Below are positions 10,058 through 19,019 of a stretch of 64,000 nt of DNA, piece after piece (position 1 is the first letter of the stretch; each line of letters begins with the position of its first letter). Under the pieces are notes generated by a model. That model was not told the DNA's origin. It was given only the letters and a program-made list of their open reading frames with translations, and made no database searches. The DNA is from Acholoe squamosa. Its lineage: Eukaryota > Annelida > Polychaeta > Phyllodocida > Polynoidae. A program made the position numbers and the translations under genes. Where the stretch lies: NCBI GenBank assembly GCA_949317995.1, contig OX439038.1, forward strand, positions 77,324,659-77,388,658, given 5' to 3'.

Positions 10058-10537
10058 CTACCACAGATCCTCGGGTTCAACATCAATGGGAGAGTCCGAG
10101 TCCGAGTCCGAGCCATACATATGGCCGTGATCCTGCTCCCACTCAACGAGCCGGGCCTCCAGCATCCCCAGTCCATACTCGGCAGCCGTCGATGGATCCC
10201 CGGATGCCGCAAGATCGAGGAGGGACGCCGCCAACAGATAATCCCATAGCACTCGCTCCCGCGGCCCGAAGTTATAGTCCATGGGCCAGAAACCCATATT
10301 ACCCAAGGCCCTAGTCAGAAGGGCCACAGTGGCCCCCCGACGCAAGGCTGAGCCTAAGAAATAGTGGCAGGAGTAATTACAGACCATCACATCACCATGC
10401 TCAATGATCTCCTTGAAATTCCTCACTATGTAACCATAATGGATGGTCTGGTTAGCCTCCACCAGGGCCCTAACTGGACTCCCCACCTCCATCACCTGGG
10501 GGACAGGCAAAGCAAAGAGAGCTTGTAGATGGGCCAT
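10058..10537 (-). CDS. Antisense ORF inside the retroelement, unknown protein
   Basis: An ORF of 159 codons on the strand opposite to gag-pol-env, starting at ATG 10537 and ending with TAG at 10058-10060. The frame is open further upstream to 10624 but without an ATG. The sequence looks clearly richer in G and C than env or the following region. The product has a mixed hydrophobic/helical body containing Cys-Asn-Tyr-Ser-Cys-His and ends in an acidic tail with a Ser-Asp repeat (SDSDSDSP) and EPEDLW, a pattern typical of casein-kinase-2 targets. I do not recognise the family. It lies between env and the presumed 3' LTR, so it might be an accessory or captured gene driven from the 3' side. It could instead be chance, but its length and composition argue against that. 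Confidence 0.5.
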   Translation of the reverse strand: MAHLQALFALPVPQVMEVGSPVRALVEANQTIHYGYIVRNFKEIIEHGDVMVCNYSCHYFLGSALRRGATVALLTRALGNMGFWPMDYNFGPRERVLWDYLLAASLLDLAASGDPSTAAEYGLGMLEARLVEWEQDHGHMYGSDSDSDSPIDVEPEDLW

Positions 10538-11337
10538 CGTGCTACAGCAGTGATTTCCAGAGAGGAACTGATACTCCAATACCAGCCACACACTCCTTAA
10601 ATGGACACACACACCCCCCCCCACCCTGAACTGTCCACTGACACCAAGCTAGGCACTCACACAGACACATGCCAGAATCTGGCACCTAACACCTCAAGTG
10701 CCACCACTGCATGGGCACACCAGGGAGGAGACTCACATCTCACTCCTGACACACCTCCACTGTCAATGAAATTATCAAAGTATTAGAAAAAAAAAATATA
10801 TATATATACACAGCCACTTGTTGATGTATAATATGAAAATCTATGGTATTCTCACAAAATCGATGATTAATGCGCGCATGTACGCGCAGAATTGCGAAAT
10901 TGCAAATTACAAATTGTAAATTGTACAAATCTAACATTAATATACATGAATGCAGGTAGATAACTAAGACAGTTTTGTACCCACTAGCACTTGTATACTA
11001 TGCCAAGGTTTACTTAAAGTAACACACTTTAGGTATCCAAGAAAATTGTTGGAAAAATGAATGAAAAAAAAAAAAAAAAAGTTGTTGAGAAAATTGTTGA
11101 CATAAAACATGTTTACTTAAGATACTCACCAAATAAATCTCTTTCAGGGACACATACTCAAAAGGCTAGGGGAAAAGTCAATTAAGCAGCGGCCCACTGC
11201 CGAAATTGCCAATTAATACACCCATATAGCAAAATCAATGAGTAACTCAGAGACAAACAAGCCTATTGTACATGAAGTACTTTGTTTTTCCGGCCCTCGG
11301 AAAAATTTGTCTCAAATCCCAAAAATTGTATAGTGTA
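10538..11337. other. Non-coding AT-rich region downstream of the antisense ORF
   Basis: No gene is visible. It contains a short TA repeat near 10795-10810 and an uninterrupted A run at about 11067-11083, followed by GTTGTTGAG. The A run could be taken for a polypurine tract, but the G-rich tract at 12317 is better placed. Confidence 0.5.
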
Positions 11338-12010
11338 AACTAGATTGTACGTTTGTACCCAATTTGCACACAAAATTGTATGTTTGCACACCAGATTGTA
11401 CGCTTGTACCCAATTTGCACACAAAAATTTTATGTTTGCACACTAGATTGTAAGTTTGTATCCAATTTACATTTGAATTGTATGTTGCACATTATACTGT
11501 ATGTCTGTACCCAATTCATACACTGAAGTCAGATTTTTAGAAAATCAACATTTCTATGTGTATCCAAGCTGTACGCAAAATTATATATGTACATACAGAA
11601 ACTATCAATTGAACGCAAAATTATATATTGGCATACTAAAACTGTCAAATGTACGCAAAAATTATATATTTGTACACCAAAAATTGCCAAATACACGCGA
11701 AATTATATATTTGCATACCAAAATTGCCAAATGCACGCGAAATTATATATTTGCACACTAAAATTGCCAAATATACGCGAAATTGTATATTTGCACACTA
11801 AAATTGCCAAATGTACGCGAAATTATATATTTGCACACTAAAATTGCCAAATATACGCGAAAATTATATATTTGCACACTTAAATTGCCAAATGTACGCA
11901 AAAATTATATATTTGCATACTGAAATTGTCAATTGAACGCAATTACACGCGAAATTGTAAATTTGCACACTAAAATTGTCATTTATGTTCAATTTGCACG
12001 CTAAATTGAA
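11338..12010. repeat. Degenerate AT-rich minisatellite, 40-bp period
   Basis: The phrase AAATTGCCAAAT recurs at 11681, 11721, 11761, 11801, 11841 and 11882, an almost exact 40-bp period. Units carry TACGCGAAATTATATATTTGCACAC between the anchors. Upstream (about 11340-11660) the same words appear in more diverged form with a longer period near 51 bp. It lies between env and the candidate 3' LTR of the Ty3/Gypsy element. Confidence 0.85.
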
Positions 12011-12316
12011 CATTGAATGCCAAAAAGGCACACTATTTGCCAAATTGTATGTTGTACATAAAAATGGAAAACTGTACCCAAAATTGATGTTACATAAGCA
12101 AATAAGCTCTGGTATGGTAAGATATAGAAACTCGGAAATGTACTTATACCCAGGAGAAAATTGTTTATACTGACAAAGCTCTACCACAAAAATTGCATTT
12201 GAAGCACTCCCCATCACTTCAAATCCTCTTACAAACAGTATATAACTCCAAAATAAGGTAAAAATTGTATAAATTGTACATTCCCTCGGCGAAATGACGG
12301 AGTTTCGCATTCTCTC

Positions 12317-12327
12317 GGGGGAGAGGG
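12317..12327 (+). promoter_or_regulatory. Candidate polypurine tract for plus-strand priming
   Basis: GGGGGAGAGGG is a purine-only tract directly followed by AGTATTCT. Priming of plus-strand DNA next to the 3' LTR is the known role of such tracts. An AGT start after a G-rich tract resembles errantivirus LTR junctions. Confidence 0.45.
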
Positions 12328-12449
12328 AGTATTCTATGATATACCATTTTATTATTCCATAAATTCTAACATATTATTGTATTAATCAAAGAATATCTAT
12401 GAAATTAATAAATAGGTTGGTTCTAAGAGCTATAAGAGCGCTCAAACTT

Positions 12450-12457
12450 TATATAAG
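12450..12457 (+). promoter_or_regulatory. TATA box of candidate LTR promoter
   Basis: TATATAAG lies in the sequence CTTTATATAAGAGC. Transcription would be expected about 30 bases downstream, near 12480, inside the candidate LTR. Confidence 0.45.
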
Positions 12458-13559
12458 AGCATTCATGCCCCACTGCACACCAGCCACAGTCAGTTAGACA
12501 GAGTTTATGACATCAAAGGCTCCGACCTAATGGTTCACTGCACAATATAATAAAAATAAGGGTCTCAGTGTGCGACCTCATGGTCCAATGCACAAATTAA
12601 TAACTTGTAAGTGAATGCAACCGGCCGTCACGGGTGCCTGAGCACCGCTGACGCCGTCATGAGTGTCTGAGCACTCTAATAACTGAACAATGGGTTACAT
12701 AAGCACGACGCCATAACCGTTCGGTCGCTCTAGCGTCGCTCCTGAGCAAGCTAGGTCAAATATCAAAGCATTTATGGAAAGCCCATAATTAGACGGTCAA
12801 AATGAGCCCAAGATCAAGGCGGAACTCCCATTATTAAGGAAGTTATGCCATGGAGACTGAAAGGAGCTCCGAGTTCCCTACAGACAAACCGGCGGGAGTT
12901 ACGCGCCTATTCAGCGGGCATTATAAATTTGGCATATTCAACTCCGCACATGCGCATAATGGCGGTTATAAACGCATAAACGACCGAGTTATGAGGGTCT
13001 GAAGATGCAGAACCGACCAAGACAAAGGGGGACACAGCGGCGTCCATGGGGGTCCTTTGTCCCCCTGTGACACATGAAAGACTCCCCTCAAACAATTGTA
13101 GAGTTAGGCAGATGCTGCTGGCTCCAGTCAGTCTGGAGGTGCTTTTCCAAGATTTGCTACAAATAGCCTGTCTGCACCTCCAGGAGGACAGAACACCAAG
13201 AACCACTCCAGAGGTAACATCTCCAGTCATCTCCTGCTACCTGCTATACCACTGCACTATGGTGAAACTATGCTAGACAGGCATGGGTTTCCATCATTAG
13301 TGGCCAGAGGCTATCTTCCCCAAGACATCCACCAGAGGGTAAAGTTATTCATTATTACATTATTCCTCTAAGCAGCAGGCCAGGAGCTAGGTGTGGGAAC
13401 CCACCTAGAACTATGCTGGACATTGTATTATTATTACCTCACAGGTGGAGTGGAACTGAACATTGTACTTTATAAATTACTGTATGTTTACTGTATGTAC
13501 AAATTACCTACATACTAACTACTGTATGATTGATATTTCTTACATGTTGCCTAAAGCTG

Positions 13560-13565
13560 AATAAA
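13560..13565 (+). terminator. Polyadenylation signal of candidate LTR
   Basis: AATAAA in the context GCTGAATAAACCAGTG, a little over 100 bases before the proposed LTR end. Confidence 0.4.
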
Positions 13566-13786
13566 CCAGTGACAACTGGAAATAACACTATTTTATATGA
13601 GCCTGATGTATTTACTCCATACACCACTAGTCATATGATATTTCTCATATGACAACTTGATCATGCCAATTACTAGAATGACAATATACCTGGGTCAATT
13701 ATCAGACCTTATTACACAACTTCAGTGATTTTGGCTGCTTTTTCTGGATATTCCCATTCTGATACCTGTCGATATTGCAGGTCTTG

Positions 13787-13818
13787 GGAGTGCTGATATC
13801 CATGGATATCAGCACTCC
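13787..13818. repeat. Perfect 32-bp palindrome
   Basis: Both 16-base arms are exact reverse complements without a loop; the left arm begins GGAGTGCTGATATC and the centre is CCATGG. It lies in the 3' flank of the SINE-like sequence that follows. Related GATATC/GGATAT words occur next to the tRNA-like sequence at 43.0-43.2 kb. Confidence 0.85.
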
Positions 13819-13839
13819 TTGTCCATGTCACATGTCACA

Positions 13840-13957
13840 TGTCGTAACATATTATATGTTAAAACCCACGAAATTTTCAGGGCCAGGGTAGGGGTCGAAC
13901 CTGTAGTCTCAGATCCCAAATCCAACTCCCTATGCATTGCGCCACAGGGACTGACGA
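13840..13957 (-). mobile_element. tRNA-derived SINE-like repeat
   Basis: On the minus strand the head (13951 down to 13887) has a Pol III A-box-like TGGCGCAATGC and a B-box-like GGTTCGACCCC. It is followed by GTGGGTTTTAACAT. The same downstream word GTTTTAACAT follows the tRNA-like head at 43.2 kb. The body cannot fold into a good cloverleaf, so this is a tRNA-derived repeat and not a functional tRNA gene. Confidence 0.6.
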
Positions 13958-14219
13958 GAAACATTGTGTGTTTGCTTGGTTAGATTGTAGAGGTAGGTGG
14001 GACAAGTCCCGGTCTGGGCGTATATTGTTTTTTGCTACTGCTCGCATACAGCTGCGGGCTGTCCGCTGCCATAACCGCGAGACGTGGGACGCTAGAACCA
14101 GGTCTTGATATGATACAAAGCCCGGGGAGGCGATGACTACGGGCTGTCCGCTGCCATATTCTATTGATTATATATTGATTTTTCATTGATTAATCATGTA
14201 ATAAAGACAGTAAGGAATC

Positions 14220-14262
14220 GGCTAACGGGCACCTCATTCACTGAATTTGGTGCCCGTTAGCC
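14220..14262. repeat. Perfect 14-bp inverted repeat, 15-base loop
   Basis: GGCTAACGGGCACC (14220-14233) is exactly reverse-complemented by GGTGCCCGTTAGCC (14249-14262). Just upstream, the 17-base phrase GGGCTGTCCGCTGCCAT occurs twice (near 14057 and 14141). Confidence 0.85.
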
Positions 14263-15153
14263 CATTCATTACTCTCTTACTATGAATATGGAAGAGGATT
14301 TTTGGAAAAGGTATTTTAAGAGAAATCTGATTTGGTGGAAAAGACCCTATTGTGTTGACACTACGGTGCAGTAGCGTTGATATAATCCCAATACTTAAAA
14401 AGTGGTTAATAGGTAGCCATATCAGTGCTTTAGGATCCAATTCTAATTAAACCAGAATGCTTTGCTTACAACAAACTCGTACACCAATTGACATTTAATT
14501 TCCATCTCTTGCAAAAGAAAATTAAGAAAAAATAGAAACCCTTTTCCAATGATCTAGATGATTCTTTTTGGTGTTTATTGTGTGTCTTCCGACTAAGAAA
14601 ATGTATCACAACGGGGAGTTATTAAATGCATGTTCCACCAGATCCGATGTGAACATCGGTATTGGCTCTGGTAATAACTTTCTTCCAACGTTACCAAAGT
14701 CTCCTCATCACGCCTGCCTTCCCTCTCAATCTAAAACACACAGAAACCCGTGCACCACCAGTGTAAGTTATAGGGCATGCATGTCTGGAGATTTGTACGT
14801 GGTACTGGGCGATAAAAAGGCAGCTTAGCTGGTCACTGGCGCCACAGCATCTAAAACGAGGCCAGCACATGCGCAGTCGGCATCTCCGGCAGTCATTTCT
14901 TTTTTCCTTTATGTCCTGACTTCCTTGACGTGTGTGACGTCACGCACGTGGGAGATGGCTGTGTCGGTGTAGTGGGAGGGAGGGGGGAGAGGACGGAGGA
15001 GAGGTTATAGGGGTGATGGTTGGGGTGTATTGCTAGACAGGGTACAACTGGTTTCCAAGGTATTTGTCCCAGGTATTATTAGTAGTAAATGTTTGTTTAC
15101 TAACACATTAGTTTGAGCACCAGGTTAGCTTGTACTGGAGCCCTAATATAAAA
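14263..15153. other. No recognisable gene
   Basis: Short ORFs only, none with protein-like motifs. A CRE-like TGACGTCA followed by CACGTG-type words occurs at about 14936-14951, which could be a regulatory site, but no gene is attached to it. Confidence 0.4.
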
Positions 15154-15488
15154 GGGTAAAGGTTCACGATAATTGGTCTTACTGAGGGTTAAAGGTTCAC
15201 GATAATTGGTCTTACTGAGGGTTAAAGGTTCACGATAATTGGTCTTACTGAGGGTTAAAGGTTCACGATAATTGGTCTTACTGAGGGTTAAAGGTTCACG
15301 AAAATTGGTCTTACTGAGGGTTAAAGGTTCATGATAATTGGTCTTACTGAGGGTTAAAGGTTCACGATAATTGGTCTTACTGAGGGTTAAAGGTTCACGA
15401 TAATTGGTCTTACTGAGGGTTAAAGGTTCACGATAATTGGTCTTACTGAGGGTTAAAGGTTCACGATAATTGGTCTTACTGAGGGTTA
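15154..15488. repeat. 33-bp minisatellite, 10 copies
   Basis: The unit GGGTTAAAGGTTCACGATAA plus TTGGTCTTACTGA is repeated ten times head to tail with only a few substitutions (for example CACGAAAATT in one copy and CATGATAATT in another). The near-identity suggests recent expansion. It has no spacers, so it is not a CRISPR array. Confidence 0.95.
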
Positions 15489-16708
15489 TCTCACGTAGCA
15501 GAGAATTGGTCTGAATTATCCACTCATCTCATATGTCCAAAATTGTATTTGTTTATCAGAATTATCTGGCCATTTAGGATGTTGCAACTGGGCAAGAAAT
15601 ACAGGATATGGCTTTTGTATTGGATGTGTGCAATGCAGGTTCCTTGGTTAAACCTATGGGCTGTTGCACCATGTATCTCTTTCTCTGACTCCCTATCTCT
15701 CTCTTTTTGCTTGTCTGCCTGCCTCTTACTCTCCAAGAAGGATATGCAGGACAGCAATCAATCCTATAAATGGACAACCTATACTAACTAGAGTGTTTAA
15801 ATATTACCGGGTGGGGTGGGGGATACAATGTTATCAGGTTTGGCCACCCCTGTTCCCACATCCCCACCTCATAACCCTCCCCCTCCCGCCCTGTTCCCGC
15901 CCTCCAAGCATGCCTTTTCCATCCACAGGCAGCGGGCAAAAGGATTATGGGCCACATGGCACTTAAAAAGCATTACTGGCCCGGCAAAGAGTCTAGTATG
16001 GGCACGAGATGGGGTTAATAAGATTAGTATGAGGGACTTGGGACGCCCACCATATCAAACCTTTTACACAACACGCCATCTTGGACGCTGCATGCTTCTT
16101 CAACTTAACGTTATAACTGCCCAGCACGGACCACTCTGTGGTGATAGCAGGGAGGGAGTTTTCCCTTTTCTTTTCTGGTGAGTAAAGTAGTTAGACTGAA
16201 ATGGAAAGAGTGAGCAATTTGTTGATCGCTTAAAAACTGAGTGAGTGAGTAATAGATTTTTAACGCCATTTCGACAACTAAGGTCATACTCATGGCGGGC
16301 GCTTAAAAAAACAACAACAAAAACTGTATTAAAGGAAAAGACCACCCCATATTCATGATGACTTCTTTTGCAGGCGTTTTATTGAATAGAAAGATTATTA
16401 CATTGGCACATCTGCTGCTGTGAGGGTGGATTGGTGGATCATTACGACCGATGTGCACGATGCACTCCTGCATCAGTGTTCCTGAGAGGGTTAGCAACAC
16501 CTATTTAATAAGTCATCATCTCCCCGTTTTGCCCACAGTAAATGGCGCCACCCCTACTCACACATACCCTCATATCCCCGCCATACCCCTTCCACGCTCA
16601 ACAATTTGATTAAATCCAACCCAATTACCTGCAGTCCCTTCAGAAGCAGACTGTTTTGAAGTCGGTCGATTTTGAATGACTATTTCATGATAGACTTGTA
16701 GAAGGGTG
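15489..16708. other. No recognisable gene; one dispersed repeat
   Basis: No coding region could be supported. At 16259-16297 the sequence TTTAACGCCATTTCGACAAC plus TAAGGTCAT recurs with few changes at 39168-39203, so it belongs to a dispersed repeat family. Confidence 0.5.
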
Positions 16709-16719
16709 CCCTATGTGAC

Positions 16720-17330
16720 GGTTCCATGGTTTATGGCCCTTAAGACAAATGGCCCAGAGTCAGATAGCCTCTAGTCATTTGGCCGAAAACCATGTGGCTG
16801 AAAAGACATGTGGCCGAAAAGTCACATGGCCCAAACGACATATGACCTAAACGACAAATGGCCCAAATTCCAATTAACCAGACCTACACCTATACCACAC
16901 CCTACAACACCCATACAACACCATACCACACCATACAACACCCCACCGTACCACACCATACCACACCATATAACACCATACCACACCCATACAATACCAT
17001 ACAACACCATACCACACATATACCACACCATACCACACATATACCACACCATACAACACCATACCACACCTATACCACACAATACCACACCATACCACAC
17101 CTATACCACACCATACCACACCTATACCACACCATACCACACATATACCACACCATACCACACATATACCACACCGTACCACACCCTAGTCAAAAAATAT
17201 TTCGTCCATGTGACGTTTCGGCTATACGACTTTTCGGCCATGTGTCGTTTCGGCCACTTTGATTTCGGCCATTTGACGGGGGGCTACATGGGTTCAGGCC
17301 ATTTGTCATATAGGCCATGCGCCTGGAACC
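16720..17330. mobile_element. 611-bp inverted-repeat element with perfect 10-bp TSD
   Basis: CCTATGTGAC stands immediately left (16710-16719) and right (17331-17340) of the element. The ends are inverted: GGTTCCATGG on the left and the complement of CCTGGAACC on the right, and the similarity continues through ACAAATGGCC. Subterminal regions hold several copies of a word like ACATRTGGCCGAAAAG, in opposite orientation at the two sides. The core (about 16890-17190) is a satellite of ACCATACCAC units. A 9-11 bp duplication and long inverted ends are known for Mutator-like elements; the class is therefore inferred. There is no transposase. Confidence 0.85.
16890..17190. repeat. Satellite core ACCATACCAC/ACCATACAAC
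   Basis: Tandem 5- and 10-base units of CATAC and CACAC type. It lies entirely inside the 611-bp element and matches the cores of the 2.7-kb element at 48.7-51.4 kb. Confidence 0.9.
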
Positions 17331-17340
17331 CCTATGTGAC

Positions 17341-18035
17341 CTCCATTTGCTAAAGGTTTGAGCGGTTGTCAGCAGCATAGGGATGTTGGGAGGGGGTAGG
17401 GATCTTGACTAGACTGTAGGAACCAAATTATGTGAAATAGGGACACAGCCCCTTCCTAATACAAGTCATGTTAGGAATGGCCATTTACTATATGTGCCGA
17501 AGGAGCGGGTGTATGGGATGCAGGGCATTGGTCAAGAAAAGATATCATCACCCTGGCTAGGGGAGGGCGATCGATATATTCAGACCTCAAGGCAAACAAG
17601 CCCAACATTACTACCTGAAAAGGTGCAGGTGTATTGACCTTGGGGGCTAAGTGTAAACGGGATGCAAACAATGGGGGGGGGGGCATAATGCATGTACATG
17701 ATATTGCATCTCCCCTATCCTCGCCCTTGTTATAAAATGGTCGCTCCCCCATATACCCAGCTGTAGAGGAAAGAAGAGGAGGGCCATTAAACAGGGGAGG
17801 GGCTGGGGTGGGGTAAAATTGTCAATATCACATGGGTGACGTGAGAAAGCTTGCATGCCTTGAAGTATGAGTACTTCCAGTACTAACTGTAGATGAGTGT
17901 AAAATGATATTTGGGATAAGATCAGGTGTGTGGAGAGAGAGCAGCCATTTATAGTATTGTCTGTAATGGCCAACGACATAATTATACCATTGTATGCCAC
18001 TTTGCACGCTCAAAAGCCTTGCCTTATAAATGTAT
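17341..18035. other. No recognisable feature
   Basis: Only short ORFs without motifs and a G run near 17675-17684. Confidence 0.5.
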
Positions 18036-18039
18036 ATAC

Positions 18040-18996
18040 GGGTCAGGTCGCCAGAAAGCAGTAGATTTTGTGTTTTTGGGTCATTTTGGACTTTTATGGC
18101 TCTGGAGAAAGAAGTTGTGAACCAATCTTGACTTACATAGACTCATTTGATAGAGAACACTTAGGGCTATCAGAAAAATGTAAATTTGTGGTCATCCATC
18201 AAAAACCTTAGGACTTATAGCCTGCCGAAGTGAAAAAAATGGCCAAATTTGTTCTTTTTTTTATACTTTTTGTACTTTTTACAAGTGTCCTGTATTGAAT
18301 AAAGAACACTATAGAGTATCCCAAAGTTATTTTTTGTATTGTATGTGATCATAGGTATCATTTCCATGAGGCTTGGTTCTAAGTGAGAATTTTTCATGAT
18401 GTGTCTTTCAAAATGGAAATCTGTAATTTGTAACGTCCAGTACCTAAATCTAAATCGGTTATAAAACATGGAAAAAATGAAAATGAATGTTGTTACCCAT
18501 ATGAAGGGCCCTATCATCCCCTACTTTGGTGAAAAAATTGTGTGTCTACCAGCATTTGTCTCCATATGAGAGCAGCTTATGTGAAATAATTCTGATAAAA
18601 GTACCGGACGTTATGTAACGTCCAGTACTTTTATCGTCATGTAGGAGGCAGTATACTGTGCATGCATAACTTAAATTTTGTTCCATTCTGTAATTGAAGT
18701 CAATAATAGACATATTGACCTAATTATTTCCCGTGTTTGTTATGCATAATGGGACATTCTTTTATTACTGAGAGCAACTTCAATTACCTCCATATTTCAT
18801 TATTTTGGTACCGGACGTTACATGACACAAAAGAAGCAATAAAAATGGAACCGAATGGCCTAGATCGGTATTTTTTGGTCTTCTGAGCTGAGGAGATGTA
18901 CCTTGACAATTTTGTTAAGGTTATATAAAGTAATTAGAAAATTAGTTTTTCAGGGCCTTCAAGGGCAAAATCTTACACTTTCTGACGACCTGACCC
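18040..18996. mobile_element. 957-bp element with inverted ends and 4-bp TSD ATAC
   Basis: The left end GGGTCAGGTCGCCAGAAAG and the complement of the right end (GGGTCAGGTCGTCAGAAAG) match at 18 of 19 positions and stay similar for about 30 bases. ATAC flanks both sides (18036-18039 and 18997-19000). Inside, the word CCGGACGTTA occurs in both orientations: 18430-18446, a near-palindrome at 18601-18628, and 18806-18822. There is no transposase. The superfamily is open, since 4-bp duplications occur in several groups. Confidence 0.8.
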
Positions 18997-19019
18997 ATAC
19001 ACTGTATGATTCAAAAAGA

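Larger units (their letters stand above)
1..13674 (+). mobile_element. Ty3/Gypsy LTR retrotransposon with env, 5' end truncated by window
   Basis: Gag, pol and env follow one another on the plus strand in the order of an env-carrying Ty3/Gypsy element (errantivirus-like architecture). Pol has the Ty3/Gypsy order protease, reverse transcriptase, RNase H, integrase, with integrase last, which separates it from Ty1/Copia. The 5' LTR and primer binding site are outside the window, as only 58 bases precede gag. A polypurine tract at 12317-12327 and a candidate 3' LTR at 12328-13674 would close the element, giving more than 13 kb, long for this group. About 2.4 kb lies between env and the candidate LTR and holds an antisense ORF and a 40-bp minisatellite. 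Gag and pol are each broken by one apparent single-base frameshift, while env is uninterrupted, so the copy is recently inactive or carries assembly indels. The 3' limit is uncertain. Confidence 0.9.
12328..13674 (+). mobile_element. Candidate 3' LTR of the Ty3/Gypsy element
   Basis: The proposed LTR begins AGTATT and ends AATTACT, near-inverted termini of the AGT...ACT kind. It contains a TATA box (12450-12457) about 120 bases from its start and AATAAA at 13560-13565 near its end, in the order expected for U3, R and U5. Near 12625-12685 a unit of the type GCCGTCA-GGTGCCTGAGCACC is repeated twice. With the 5' LTR outside the window the two copies cannot be compared, so both borders are inferred from motifs only. 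Confidence 0.4.

Noticed and set aside
10538-10624. Upstream extension of the antisense ORF to 188 codons
   Set aside because: The extra 29 codons begin without an ATG and include a C/CA-rich low-complexity stretch; ATG at 10537 is preferred.
11067-11083. A run as the polypurine tract of the retroelement
   Set aside because: A pure A run is weaker than the G-rich tract at 12317, which is followed by a region with TATA box and polyadenylation signal.
15154-15488. CRISPR-like array of 33-bp repeats
   Set aside because: Repeats are directly adjacent with no unique spacers, and the context is animal DNA; it is a minisatellite.
16808-17262. Long ORFs of His/Thr/Pro or Trp/Cys/Val repeats in both strands of the CATAC satellite
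   Set aside because: The satellite unit lacks stop codons in several frames, so these ORFs follow from the repeat and show no protein character.
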